Shown here: positions 36,301 through 48,590 of the stretch, piece after piece
How the letters are laid out: the number at the start of each line of letters is the position of its first letter
Position numbering within the stretch: the stretch's first letter is position 1
From: Callaeas wilsoni
Lineage: Eukaryota > Chordata > Aves > Passeriformes > Callaeidae
Assembly (NCBI GenBank): GCA_013398955.1
Contig: VWPU01017400.1
Location: 1 to 64,000, forward strand
DNA: 64,000 nucleotides
Direction of reading: 5' to 3'
The notes under the pieces: model-generated
The model's input: only the letters and a program-made list of their open reading frames with translations
Database searches by the model: none
What the model was told of the DNA's origin: nothing
Made by a program: the position numbers and the translations under genes

Positions 36301-39300
36301 AAAGCTGAGTTTCTGAGCAAGTGAAGCTAATATCCAAACATGGCTACCTGAATGGAGAGCAGCATGTCATGTTCAAAAACTCATTTGAGAAGAGGACAAG
36401 AAAGATTGTATAGCTAGAATCAAACACAATGTTTACAGGTAGGTAGAAAATCATCACAGGTATCCTGAGCCATTCAGTCCCCCAAAGTAAATGGTCTCTT
36501 TAAAACAGATAAAAAGCAGCAGAACATATTAGTATTTCCTAGTACTTGACTGATTCTTGTAGTGGGTCAGAGTCTTGCTGCCTTTGTCAACAATGACATC
36601 AAATTAAAAGAGACACAAATGGGTAGAAAAAGGTATTTTTAAAAATATTCACAAGGAAAGGATGATCATTGCAAAAGAGTTATTCCAAAGTCACCACACA
36701 TTTTAAAAGAGGTCACAAACCTTTGTCCAGATGAGCTCTATAAATTCAAACTCACATGATAACTCACATCAAGACTAATATGTATTGGCAAGGCAGAAAA
36801 GCAAGGTTTTGCTAAATCTGTTTGCATGCAACCTTCAGCTCAGTGTTTTGGCTTGCTTACTATGATGTTATCTTGTCACTGAACTGCAAGACTGAGAAGG
36901 CTTCCTCCTATGTTTATTACAAAACTTCATTAGGCTTAAGGAGTGGTTTTGACAGGGGAATATAGTTTGTTCCTCAGTTCTTTAGTTTGTAGAATTGGGG
37001 AGGACATCTCTGTAGCTTTATTTCAAGCATGAGCTTTGGCCTTATTTTAACAAGGTCAGCTTTGCCTCAGAAGCAGATCTGATTACCATTAGGTCCATCC
37101 TGAAGGGATATCCCAGACTAGTGTAAAATTATGCAAGGGTCAGCAATAAAGTAATAACACTTACATGAGTGTCATGGTAAAACAAAAACACAGAATAATT
37201 TACTTCTAATTTTTGAGTTACACTCAACATTTAGAGTGATCATTTGCTAAACAAAAAATTATTTTTAAAAATTTATGAGGATGCTAATAGTTAGCTAGAA
37301 GTAAACTGACTAGAATTAACATGGAAAACATGATAAAATATAGTAGAAAACTTCATTGTTTATTCAGCCAGAGAGCTTGCTAAGGTCACCTGTCTGACAT
37401 CTAACTTAACTTTTAATCAGTGACTGTAAGGTCTAAGAATGCCTGCTTGTATTTGATAGGTTTATGTGGCTCCAGAGTGGTCTCATGAAGGTTTCTGCCC
37501 CATCTTTCCTTTGGGTTCTTCAAATGTAAAGTGAGCATAACATTATAAATGTGAGACAAGGACCAAAAATACAGAGATAAGACCAGACAGCACAATTACT
37601 CCTCTCCACTCCCAATTCTTTTCAATGAAGAGATTAGAATTTGGCAAAGATCAGCCGTAGCTTGCTCTTTTTTTTTTTTTTTTTCCATGCTATTTAACAA
37701 CTTCAAAGGAAATTCAAAAACTGGTAACGGCCACTTTAAAGTTGTCTGTCAAAATATTGCAGTTGAACTTCCCTTCAATCTACTAAGACAGTTCCCAGGG
37801 AGCATGCTAACATAAGTGATGATGAAAATATCCAGGAAGAAGAAACTGGCACACATTTTATCACAGTACTTTTTTTTTTCCTTGTCCCAATGTAAATAAC
37901 AAGTAAAAGTAATTAAGACTTCCTTTTGTGAGAATAGTAGCTAAAAAATAGAGGTTATCAATACTTTTTTCAAAAGCAAGTGGTACATCTTCCTATAATG
38001 TCTATTAGTCTAAATTTCTTCATATACAGAGATATCTAAAAACAAAATGTGGTTTTTTTGTTAAAATGCATAGTAATCTGACACTGAGATTTATGCATCA
38101 GCAACTTAACTATCATCTGAAAATATTAATTCCATAAAGTATTGTAGACCTTTTAATGACTGTGTTATTAATAGCGCTTCCCAATACCAGTGACCATCTG
38201 TGACTGCTTCACCATCTGTGATTCCTATTTCAGTTTAGAAGGGGGAAATAACAGTGGTATTACACTGATTTTACAATATAAATCATTAGCCAACTAGACC
38301 TACTGTAAATGATTAATTTGTCTTTGCTTATAAGTGCACACTGAGCAAGAGAAAATTAGCTCCTTTGATTTGTTGGCACAACATGGGTTTGTAAAATGGC
38401 CACGGGAAGCTGAAAAGATTGAATTGCTTTTATTGAAATCTGAAACAGGCAAAAGTTGATGGAATTTAGATGAAGAGAATAAAAGAGTTTAAATGGCACT
38501 TGAAAAGGTAGTGAATGTTTCCTTAAAGATCTATGGCAAACGATGCGTTGATTATTATAATTTGTTAAAGCTAGGTAACAGAGGAGCAGCAGAAGGGGAT
38601 TGTCAACACTTCTTAAAACCTTGTGCAATTTGTTGATGCCATATTAAAATAAACTGAGAAAATACTGGTTTATAAACCTACTTAAAATTAATCTTATAAT
38701 CTTATTGATATCTTATCTGAATGAAGTAGCATTTCTTTCAAAAGAAATGCCGTTTTTGATTAAAAGCAGTTAATCCTTGCAGAAATGCTGTCCTTGCCTG
38801 CAGAGGTGGGAGAGTCAATTTGATCAATACTGTTTTTCTTCTTCCCTTATTAAACTGGGCTAAAATGTTTCCATATGTTGGTATTAACATGTCTGCATTC
38901 TGTAATGGCTGAGCTGATTTCTATTTTGTTTCAGTGCATGTGTGTAGATCAATCTCTTTTCCTTTGCTAAGGCAAAATTTGTAAGAAGCTATTAGGGAGA
39001 TAGGATACAATTTCAAAACTATTCAGGTCCTGCTTCTTAATCTGTGTGCATGGGAGCCTAAACTTCAAAACCAAAAAAACCCTTCAGAAACCGTAGTACT
39101 TTAGGGTGCAAATTAAATTGCATCTAACCAGTTGCACTGTCTACTTTTCTAGCTGAAGAAGAAGGATTGACACCTCAAAAAAATTACTTTTCAGCCTAAA
39201 GTAGATAATTCTACATCAGGATGAATGACTTTTCTAAGATTAACTGTGGGAAAGTCTAGACATCTGGACAGATTTAAATTGCTGTAATTTTATACTGCTT

Positions 39301-39744
39301 GATTTTTTTTAAGTTTTAAACTGTAACTTTTTAATTGGAACAAATTTCATTTATGAAAGTCTTCAATGAACTGAAGAAAGCTTATACTAGTTTTGTAAGG
39401 AACAAGAAAATCCCCTGAAAATATATATATTTAGCATCAGATTTGAGGCAAAAATTACAAGATCATGTAAGAACTATCTGTCTTGTCACTAGAAAGTTCT
39501 GCTTTGTTGTCTGGATTTCAGTACAAGTTATAGCTTATGCATTCGGTGTCTGGCTCAGAGTCATCTATTCTACCATACAAATTATACATAAATTTAGATA
39601 TGAATGTGTATATAAGTACCTTTATAATTATACAGATTTTTTATTAAATTAAATGTCATATAAAAGGGAGGTGTATATGTATATATATTCCCCTCCCACA
39701 CACACATGCACTGAATAGGTTTATGTATAAGCATGAAGAAATTA

Positions 39745-39875
39745 AAAAAAAAACCAAAAAACAAAAACAAAACAAAAAAAAAAACAAAAATTTTAAATTA
39801 CAATTAATTTATTTTTAAAAAAAAAAAAAAAAACAAAACCAAAACTTTAAATTACCATTGATTCAATTTTAAGAA
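39745..39875 (+). repeat. A-rich tandem duplication, 54-bp period
   Basis: Two copies of an A-rich/CAAAA block followed by a ttttaaattacaattaattt core (first core at 39791, second, with substitutions, at about 39845). The offset is 54 bp. It lies 260 bp upstream of the acceptor of exon C. Confidence 0.7.
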
Positions 39876-40136
39876 CATAAAGTAGTTTTTTTAATCTTAG
39901 GCTAAACAAAGTTCTAGTGAGTGTCACCCTTATTTTTGCATTATATTGCTCATCTTTAGCAGACTGACAGCCCTTTTCCTTGCTATTTTCTGCTGCTTAA
40001 TCACAGATACAGAATTTCCTCTCTCTGAAGGAAAGTATGTGGTTAAGTTATAAAGCCATACACTGAAAAAATTTTAAATAACTTGTGATTAATTTCCCTC
40101 CAGAACAGTAATTTAGTCTTGTTTCTTCTATTGCAG

Positions 40137-42345
40137 TCAAAAGGTTCTTCTAGCATGACTCCATCCAGTACTCAAAAGAAGGTGAAGAGGACTTTGCCCA
40201 ATCCACCTCCAGAGGAAGCAACAGCAGGAACTCAGTCCCCATATACTTCTGTGGGATCAGTTTCACGGAGAAGGATTTGTAGGACCACCACTATGGCCAG
40301 AGCCAAAATTCTTCAGGATATAGACAGGGAATTGGATCTGGTTGAACGTGAATCAGCCAAGCTTAGGAAGAAGCAAGCAGAGTTAGATGAGGAAGAAAAA
40401 GAAATAGATGCCAAGTTGAGATACTTGGAAATGGGCATTAATAGGAGGAAAGAAGCCCTACTAAAAGAAAGAGAAAAGAGAGAGCGTGCCTATCTCCAAG
40501 GAGTAGCAGAAGAACGTGATTATATGTCAGACAGTGAAGTTAATAATACCAGGTCAACCAGAATAGAAACTCAGCATGGCTTGGAAAGACCACGTACTGC
40601 ACCCCAGACAGAATTTAACCAGTTTATGCCACCACAAACCCAGCCAGAAACACAGTTTGCCCCTGCTACAAGCCCATATGCTCAATATCAGTATTCATCT
40701 CCTGCCCTGCCAACTCAAGCACCAACTCAGTTCACACAGCAGTCCCATTACCAACAGCAGCAGCCTTTGTATCACCAGCAGGTTTCACCCTATCAGACCC
40801 AGACAGCATTCCAAACAGGAGCTACTATGTCCTTTACCCCACAGGCTCAACCTCCACCATCTCAACAGCCATCATATCAACTCCCATCACAGATGATGGT
40901 GATACAGCCAAAGCCAAGACAGACCACATTGTATTTGGAGCCTAAGATAACAACAAACTATGATGTAATTCGCAATCAGCCTCTCATGATAGCACCAGTT
41001 TCAACTGACAATAGTTATGCAGTTTCCCAGCTGGGCAGTAAATACTCTACCTTGGACTTAAGGATAGGATTAGATGAGAGAAACAGCATAGCAAGCAGCC
41101 CTATATCAAGCATATCTGCAGATTCGTTCTATGCAGATATAGACCACCATCATACACCCCGAAATTATGTGCTGATTGATGATATAGGAGAACTTACTAA
41201 AGGAACAGGAGCTCTTGGTTCCAGTTTTAGCCTCCATGAGAAAGATCTGACCAAAACAGATCGACTGCTTCGCACAACTGAGGCCAGGAGAGCACAAGAA
41301 GTGTCAGACTTCCTAGCACCACTGCAGACTTCCTCTAGGTTACATTCCTATGTTAAAGCTGATGAAGACCCAATGGAGGACCCTTATGAGCTCAAACTTC
41401 TGAAACACCAGATAAAGCAAGAGTTCCGTAGAGGTGCAGAAAGTCTTGATCATCTGGCTGGCCTGTCACAGTATTACCATGGAGAGGGCAGCTACAGGCA
41501 TTTTCCAAAATCTGAGAAATACAGCATAGGTAGGCTCACTCTTGAGAAACAGGCTGCTAAGCAGCTCCCAGCAGCTCTCCTTTACCAGAAGCAGTCAAAA
41601 CACAAGAAAGCCTTGATAGACCCCAAACTAACAAAGTTTTCACCTATCCAAGAAAGCAGAGACCTCGAGCCAGACTATTCAACCTATATGACTTCTAGCA
41701 CTTCAACACTTGGGGGAATTACTACTAGGGCAAGGCTTCTTCAGGATGATATCACTTATGGCCTTAGAAAAAACATCAGTGACCAACAGAAGTACATGGG
41801 GCCACCACTGACGTCATCCATTGGAGCAGGCCTTGGGACTGCACTAGGTCCAACAATGAGGTCCGCACTACAAGATGAAGCAGACAAGTCTTATAGCAGT
41901 GGTAGTAGATCTAGGCCCTCATCTAGGCCCTCTTCAGTGTATGGGCTCGATTTGTCATTGAAAAGGGATTCTTCCAGTTCTTCTTTAAGACTGAAAGCCC
42001 AAGAAGCTGAACCTTTAGATGTTTCCTTTAGCCATGCAGCACCTTCTGGAAGAACTAAACCCACCAGTCTACCTATTAGCCAAAGCAGGGGAAGGATCCC
42101 AATAGTAGCACAGAACTCAGAGGAGGAGAGCCCACTGAGTCCTGTTGGACAGCCAATGGGAATGGCAAGAGCGGCAGCTGGACCCTTGCCACCAATATCT
42201 GCAGATACCAGGGACCAGTTTGGATCGAGCCATTCATTACCTGAGGTCCAGCAGCATATGAGGGAGGAGTCACGGACTCGAGGCTATGATCGAGATATAG
42301 CCTTCATCATGGATGACTTCCAGCATGCCATGTCAGACAGTGAAG
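40137..42345 (+). CDS. PCLO: Piccolo, large exon C (probably exon 7)
   Basis: The acceptor is tttcttctattgcag and the exon opens in phase 0 with [11 protein letters not shown], aligning to TKGSQTMTSS of mammals. It encodes 736 codons plus one base. The coiled coil at about 40310-40490 ([18 protein letters not shown] and onward) is nearly invariant between Piccolo and Bassoon and is a signature of the family. A Q/P/Y-rich segment follows (about 40600-40900), then a conserved region containing [46 protein letters not shown] and the block ending [17 protein letters not shown]. The donor GAAG/GTAAAT at 42345/42346 splits an Ala codon completed by the next exon. Divergence from mammals is low after about 40900, as expected for the stretch leading to the PDZ domain. 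Reading through the donor would add only 22 residues. Confidence 0.97.
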
Positions 42346-45300
42346 GTAAATTAGGCCTCAGACTGGTATCTTACTATCACAACGCAAATCCTCATTTCTA
42401 TGCATGTGTCTGATTTTTGTTACACTTCAAAGACTTGTTCTTTTTCTGTTCTTTGGTGCATCTTCTGTGTATCTACATTTTTGGGGGTTGATTTGTTTTG
42501 TCTTATTTGATATTTTTTATTTTACCCTAAGAATTTGTGGATGGTGTTAAGCTGCTATAGCATGCTATTATGTTGTTGTTGATTTGCTGTCCTTTTGGTT
42601 TGCTTGTGCATTTTCCTTTTCGCTCGTTTATGTCTACTTTTCGGTGATACTGTGTAGAACATTCCATGTGCAATACAGACTCTGCCATCGTTCTTTATGT
42701 GCAGCTCTCTCCAGTGACTGTGAATCATTGAACTTATTTGCAATAGTTTTTTGGGGGGATTTGGAAATAATCTCCCAAATCTCTAAAAAACTCCAGTAAT
42801 TTTATGTGCATGAAATTTCATGATAGAACTCAAAAAATGATAATTCCATCTCCCGATGCACCAATTTAGATCTGTGTTTATATAGAAATAGTCTGTTCAT
42901 TAAATACATATTATATGTTAGAACCATATAGAGCTTAACATGATAGCAAAATAACATTCTACATATGGTTTGTGGAAAGCATCCTGTCATGTGGATTCTG
43001 TGCATTCAGAATTGTGATTATGTAAGATAATTTGTCATTTGAATGGTGCAAGACAATCTCATCCTTCAATAAACTTGCATAAAGTATTTTACTTCTGCTG
43101 GTGGGTTATGCAGCGTAGCTGGTTTTATATGCACCCCATACACGTCTGCCAAATAAGCACAAGAGTTTATCTCACTTAAGTTCGTGAAAGGAACCTTTCT
43201 GATGTATTATAAATAGTGCAATTAAAAATGCTGCTTCTGAATAAGTACAGCAAAATGTTAAGGCTGATGTTGAGTATTTAATAATTGAAAATTATGTATC
43301 AGTTTTGTTTCAGTCAGTTCAGACTTAATATATTCTAAATTGTTTAAAAATCATAAATACAGTTTGAAGGCAAATGAAATGAATATGTTCAAAATTGTAT
43401 GCGCTCCCTTAACTTTTTCTTATGTGTATTTACTGCACAATAAAGGAGACTTTGCATGCTCTCTATTGTCTGTAAATGGCAATGATTGTCTCAAAAGACA
43501 CATTTGCATGATTATGAAGTAGTATGGTTTATTTTTCACATTTCTACTAACCTCTGTTCATTATTGCATTATTGGTTTTTTACACATGCTGAATCTTTCA
43601 TAATCCTTAGAAAAAATGATCTATTCGCCTTTCTCATATTTCATACTAAAGGCTTTGTTCTCTAAGTTTCTCTTCATATTTCTTAGATATTTATAACCCC
43701 CTCATGAACTCTGTTTCAGGAGAGACTCAGGGTCATCAGCTTTTATAATATTTATCAGAAGTTTAACTGTTTTCATTGCACATCAATTCTTAGCACACAG
43801 AGTCCCATAATTAAATCTGAAAGCAGTTGAGAGGAATTCCCCAAGTTGCAACTCATATCATTCTTCCTAAATAAGCAGATGCTATCTTGTCTCCTCTCAG
43901 CTCATGACTTTTACGGGTCATTGTAGAGTCACATTGTGAAAGATACAGGACTTTTCCTCCTGAAGACTAAGGAGAACCAACCTAGACCAAAAAAAAACCA
44001 ATTTGGTGCAATTCTACCTCATATGAACTAGTCATAGGGAATTATATATCTGCCCTACAGTGCATTATATTTCTCATATATATTTGTGCAAGACATACAT
44101 GTAACACTCCGAGTTGAACACGTTTCAGTTTTAAATCAGTCTCTGATTAGTTAGACCCTTTCAGTAGTATTCTAACTCAATTCACACATTCTGTATTAGA
44201 TTGATATGTCACTCAGGGCTTCCCCTTTCAGCAGTCTTTTCGTAATTTCTATCAAATTTTGTCTTCACAAATAGCTTATTTCTTGGAAAACCAAAACACT
44301 TTATGACATTATTTTCAAATATGCTGTCTAATAGCAAGTAACCTGTATTGAAAATAATTAATATAATTTGCATGTAGGATAAAAATTGTTCAAAAGAAGC
44401 AATTATGTTTCTACAAAAAGTTACGGCCGTCTTTTTTAGGACTGCACTCTTCTCTGTAGTGAGCTGATGCCCTGACAGTGGACAGCTATTCTGGCATGTT
44501 TCATCCAACTTTTTAACACAATTTGCTTTGCAGCTCCTCTTTATTTTAAGCAACTGCTGCATGGTCTTGATGAGATTTCCTTAAAAGAAATCAGTCTTAA
44601 GCACTGTCTTAGGAAAACTCTTCTTGTGCTACAGCTTGATTTATCATCTTAAGAGACTTTTAAAAATTAAGTTAAAATGTCAAATTCAAATAGTTTTTCT
44701 TTGGTTCAAACTCAGAGACGTGCTTGACTTTCTGCTCATTTTTTAAAAGTGACATTCCATAACAAATACTAGAAGAGAATGCAAATACGGCTTTGAGTCC
44801 AAACCTTCTGTTTTTCACTAAGTACATATTGTAACGAATCTTAAAACCATTCTTCAGTACATAAGTAGTGCTTACACTGGGCTTCCAAACTTCGAACAGG
44901 TTTAAAAAGTAGCCCTTGTGTTGAAAGAGCAGAACGTCCAGAGCTGCCCATAGAAAATAAACAGCATTTTGAGCTCTTGAAACACCTGGAGTTTTCTCAG
45001 GGTTCCCAGTACCATGAAAACTCTGATCCAGCCAACAGATCTCTGTCAACCCCACAGCTACCACTTCCACACACTATTAAGTATGCTGAAGATAGTAATT
45101 TTCAAGAACGCTGAAGCTAGTACTCAATTTTATGAATATAAATAGTCCTTGCTGTTCGGAAGATATAAAATGTACCTCTTCTCACCTCAAGTATTTTTTT
45201 CTTTTATATGCTAATTTGGAAATTCTTCAACAGTTTAGAAGTTTAAAATTGAGATATCAAGATGTCAACATAGCCGATTCCTTGTAATTTTTCATCTGTG

Positions 45301-47449
45301 GGATTTAGAGTGATCACTGCTAGTTCTCTGATTGAGTTTCTTGGACCTCACGGCCTGGAGTTCAATCTCACCTGGTTAATCTGTTTGGGTGGAACCATCC
45401 AGCTACATTCTGTTAGTCTTAGAATAAAAGGATGACTTCTCTAAGACTGTCAGTGATTCATCTTGGCTGTTGTCAGGTTTCCAGCTGTGACAAATCCCAG
45501 CTGTGCAAGCCAAAATCAATGGTGTGTGTATGTACATGTGAGTGTGGGGGGTGTGTGTGTCTATATACACATACATTTATAACTTCTTAAATTTCAATAA
45601 AACACACACATTCATTGCAGTTTGATAAAAAACAAAAAAAAAAAAAAAAAGATAGGCTGATCTGAACTGCAGTATGGAATTCTACATTTTCAAGGGAAGC
45701 AATCCAGGAAAAGTTATTTCAACTGAGGCAGGAAAAAAAAAAAAAATCATTATTTCATCTGCTCAGCTCATGACACAGATTGTGGTAGCCAGCATTAGCA
45801 TCTGGGGTCAGGAATATGTGTTAGGTTCTTCATGCGAGAAACTTCAGAAGAAGTTCTGCCAGGATGAGTTGTGAATGAGCCTGCTTTGTGCAGGTACTGG
45901 CCAACTGGCATAAATGTGTAAAGCATGAAGGATTTGCATGCTAGATCATAATGGTTTATTGATAGCAGTTAATCAATAACTAATCAGTAGCCAGATAAGC
46001 ATCAACCTCTAATAATATTTCTAATAATTCATATATGCTTATCTAAATAATATTAAATAAACCATTTCATGTTAGATTAAGGTTGTGCACAGTCATGAAG
46101 TAAGAGACTGCATAATATCTGAATCAAGATTAAGAGTTTTCTGAAGGCTTAATATAATATAGAATGTTGGTTTTACCACATAGAGAATATTTTCAAAAAA
46201 TCATGCATATATATTATTCCTCTTTTTGGAAAATTTTAGGCAAATAGTAATGAAAAAACACAACTTCCTTTTTTCCTGTTAATATTTTTTTGAAATTATT
46301 TCTTAAACCAAATAGATAATGTTTACTTTCACAACTAAATAGGAAAGATTATGAACACTACAATTTTTCCTTTTAAATTCTTTTCTGTGTCATGTGCATT
46401 CACTGTTTTTACTATAGCAAAAACTGATCTTATTTAAGGTTTGAAATTCCTTGTGGTTTTGCTGAAACAAATACTGTCTTCCTTTGATTTCCAAATTTAT
46501 CTTGCTTAATAAAGCATAAAATTCAAACTTGCCTTACATTCTACATTGCATTACCTGAACAATGCATTGTTTTACGCTGATTAACAACATGGAAGAAAAC
46601 AGGACATGATTCTGATCCCAATGGAGTGACACCTATGCCAGTTGACCCAATAGTTAGTAAGCATAAATACATGCATTTGTAAAACTGATTTCAGTGAAAT
46701 GATGTTGTGTGATCCCCTAAAGATGCTTAATACAACATTTTTTATAGAGATTTTAAACTGTTGCAGGCAGAATATTAGTCTTGTAGAATTTTTGCAGAAA
46801 GAACATTAACAATCCATATACTAAGGTTCATACTGCAAAATCGGGGGATGGAATTAAAAATAAGAACACCTGCAATATTTCTTCTTAGAATTTCAGTTAC
46901 ATGTATTGGTTTCCTATCTTCTTTGATTTGGTTTGATATTGATTTCATAAAGAGGTCATAATTTTCTTATATGTAGTTCTAGATTATTTCCAAAATATTT
47001 TGAACAATATTCAGTTCAGGAATTTGGGAATTAGTGGAGTTTGCATTTTGAGGGTTGGTTATTTTGGGTTTTGATTTGGATTTTCTTTGTTTGGGTTTTT
47101 TTCTTAGTCTGCTGCAAAGTAACTGACTCATTTTTTTTCAACAAACATTTTAGAGATGTGTGAAATCGACAGTGTATTTCTTAGCTGCCAGAAGGAAGAA
47201 GTGTCTATAGCACTTGGTAGATTTCTTCTGTATTTAATATCCATGGTTCTGACATAAACAGAATCTTCTCCCTTTGCTGTCTCACAGCTAAATAATGCTC
47301 AAGTTCAATGTCTCAAGTCTCACCTCTAACTTTGCTTTAGCTGCATGGCCAGTTAGTGACCACTCTGCATGTTTGCTATGCACAATGCACATTCTTGCCC
47401 TTTGCCCAGCACTGGACCAGAGCATTTGACCTGTCCTTGGTTTTCCAAG
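42346..47449 (+). other. 5.1-kb Piccolo intron
   Basis: From GTAAAT to ttttccaag. The exon frame stays open for 22 codons to a stop at 42411. AATAAA hexamers occur near 43069 and 43440 but nothing ties them to a transcript end. A GT-rich tract lies at about 45520-45570, and A runs at 45630-45650 and 45730-45745. Minus-strand open frames at 44209-44562 and 44672-45070 are within chance expectation. No gene is supported. Confidence 0.8.
45520..45580 (+). repeat. Imperfect (GT)n tract
   Basis: A GT-rich stretch (gtgtgtgtatgtacatgtga, then a G-run and gtgtgtgtgt) continuing into tatatacacataca. It is a degenerate dinucleotide microsatellite inside an intron. Confidence 0.75.
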
Positions 47450-47586
47450 CCTATCATCTCCGTCGGGAAGAAACAGATTGGTTTGACAAGCCCAGAGAGC
47501 CTCGTTTGGAGAATGGACACATCCTTGACAGAAGGCTGCCAGAGAAGTTGTCACACTCTCGACCACTAAGTCAACACCAAGATCAA
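47450..47586 (+). CDS. PCLO: Piccolo, exon D (probably exon 8)
   Basis: This 137-bp exon completes the split Ala codon and encodes [15 protein letters not shown] through ...[10 protein letters not shown], nearly identical to the mammalian segment just before the PDZ-proximal exon. The acceptor is ttggttttccaag, with an AAG end and a short, purine-interrupted pyrimidine tract, so it looks weak. The donor CAA/GTAAGC is good. The length is not a multiple of three and the phases are 1 and 0, so skipping would shift the frame and the exon is expected to be constitutive. The open frame continues upstream of the acceptor to 47356, but that upstream part has no similarity to Piccolo and I treat it as intron. 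A run of 23 A begins 265 bp downstream. Confidence 0.95.
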
Positions 47587-47851
47587 GTAAGCTGTCAAAT
47601 AAGACGTGCCTTTAGTTTTATAAATGATTGATAATTTAATCATACTGTCCAACAGTTCCCATAGGAACTACAGGATTACTCAAAATCCAGCTACATTCAG
47701 CTGAAGTGCTGCTGAACCTGTATTCATCATCAACATTTGAGGATGAAATTAGATTAACTTTCCTCTACAATTCAGTATAAATTTTGCAGATTGTCTTTTG
47801 ACTTTTGAAATCGAACTGAAAATATCTATACATTAAGTATTCCTATTGGTG

Positions 47852-47874
47852 AAAAAAAAAAAAAAAAAAAAAAA
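47852..47874 (+). repeat. Poly(A) homopolymer, 23 nt
   Basis: Twenty-three uninterrupted A residues, 265 bp downstream of the exon D donor. There is no retrogene body upstream of it, so it is a simple homopolymer. Confidence 0.9.
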
Positions 47875-48299
47875 GTCTAATTTTCCCTCGCCAGCTTTAT
47901 CCCATCCAAATTCAAGTCCCTTCTTTTACTAGTTGAAGGAAAATAATTACTTTATCCTGTTTACATTTTTTCCACTTTCAGTTGGTAAGTATAATCCCAA
48001 CAGTCTGTGATTAATTATTTAATAAATCAGCAAGACCTTATCAATCTAATACTTAGAATATTTCATTTATCAGAGAGACAAAAATACCATAGTCTGCTTT
48101 TCAAGCTTGCCAACTTTGAAATCTAGTTTACCTTAGTGTACCATCCCATTTACACTTTTTATTAAGAAACTTTATGTATTTCAAATCTCGAAGTTCTTTA
48201 GTTGCTTGTTTCAGTTGTCGTTTTTACTGATGAATTTAGATTATATCCTGATATATTCTTATGTTTTGATTAAGATTACATTTTTACATGAGATCCAAG

Positions 48300-48590
48300 G
48301 AATGCAATGAGTGCATTTCCTCAAGACGAGAGAAAATTACCTTAAATTGTGCCAGGGGAGGTTTAGATTAGATATTAGGAAAAATGTCTTCATGGAAGGA
48401 GTGGTCAAGCATTGGAACAGGCTGCCCAGGGAAATGGTGGAGTCATTATCCCTGGAAGTGTTCAAAAAACATGTGGATATGGCACTTGAGGACATGGTTT
48501 GTGGTGAACATGGTGGTGGTACTGAGTTGACAGTTGGATTTGATCATCTCAGAGGTCTTTTGCAACCTTAACAATTCTGTGGTTCTGAGA
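48300..48590 (+). mobile_element. CR1 LINE 3' end with residual reverse-transcriptase ORF C-terminus
   Basis: The frame 48311-48571 contains [33 protein letters not shown] and [13 protein letters not shown], the conserved C-terminus of the CR1 ORF2 protein. It is followed by CR1 3' untranslated sequence (gtggtgaacatggtggtggt, ttggatttgatcatctcaga, ggtcttttgcaacctt) and a degenerate ATTCTGTGGTTCTG terminal repeat. This is the only clearly sense-oriented CR1 copy in the window. It is 5'-truncated, so not mobile. Confidence 0.92.

Larger units (their letters stand above)
12295..40136 (+). other. 27.8-kb Piccolo intron
   Basis: A long AT-rich intron between exons B and C, from GTAAGA to ttctattgcag. 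I see CR1 fragments near 16776 and 23762, a pure pyrimidine minisatellite at 28793, an exon-like segment at 33128, a 22-bp palindrome at 38729 and a duplicated A-rich block at about 39745-39875. Scattered poly(T) runs occur (12315, 31427, 37669). Open frames of 60-148 codons occur on both strands at about the number expected by chance in this composition. No other gene is supported. Confidence 0.8.

Noticed and set aside
42346..42413. Read-through extension of exon C with AATAAA hexamers downstream as a short isoform
   Set aside because: The extension is only 22 residues, and the hexamers at about 43069 and 43440 are expected by chance in AT-rich DNA.
44209..45070. Two consecutive minus-strand open frames of 117 and 132 codons
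   Set aside because: With roughly 7% stop codons per codon in this AT-rich DNA, about one frame of this length is expected by chance in 64 kb on six frames. The peptides match nothing I recognise and no splice or promoter context was found.
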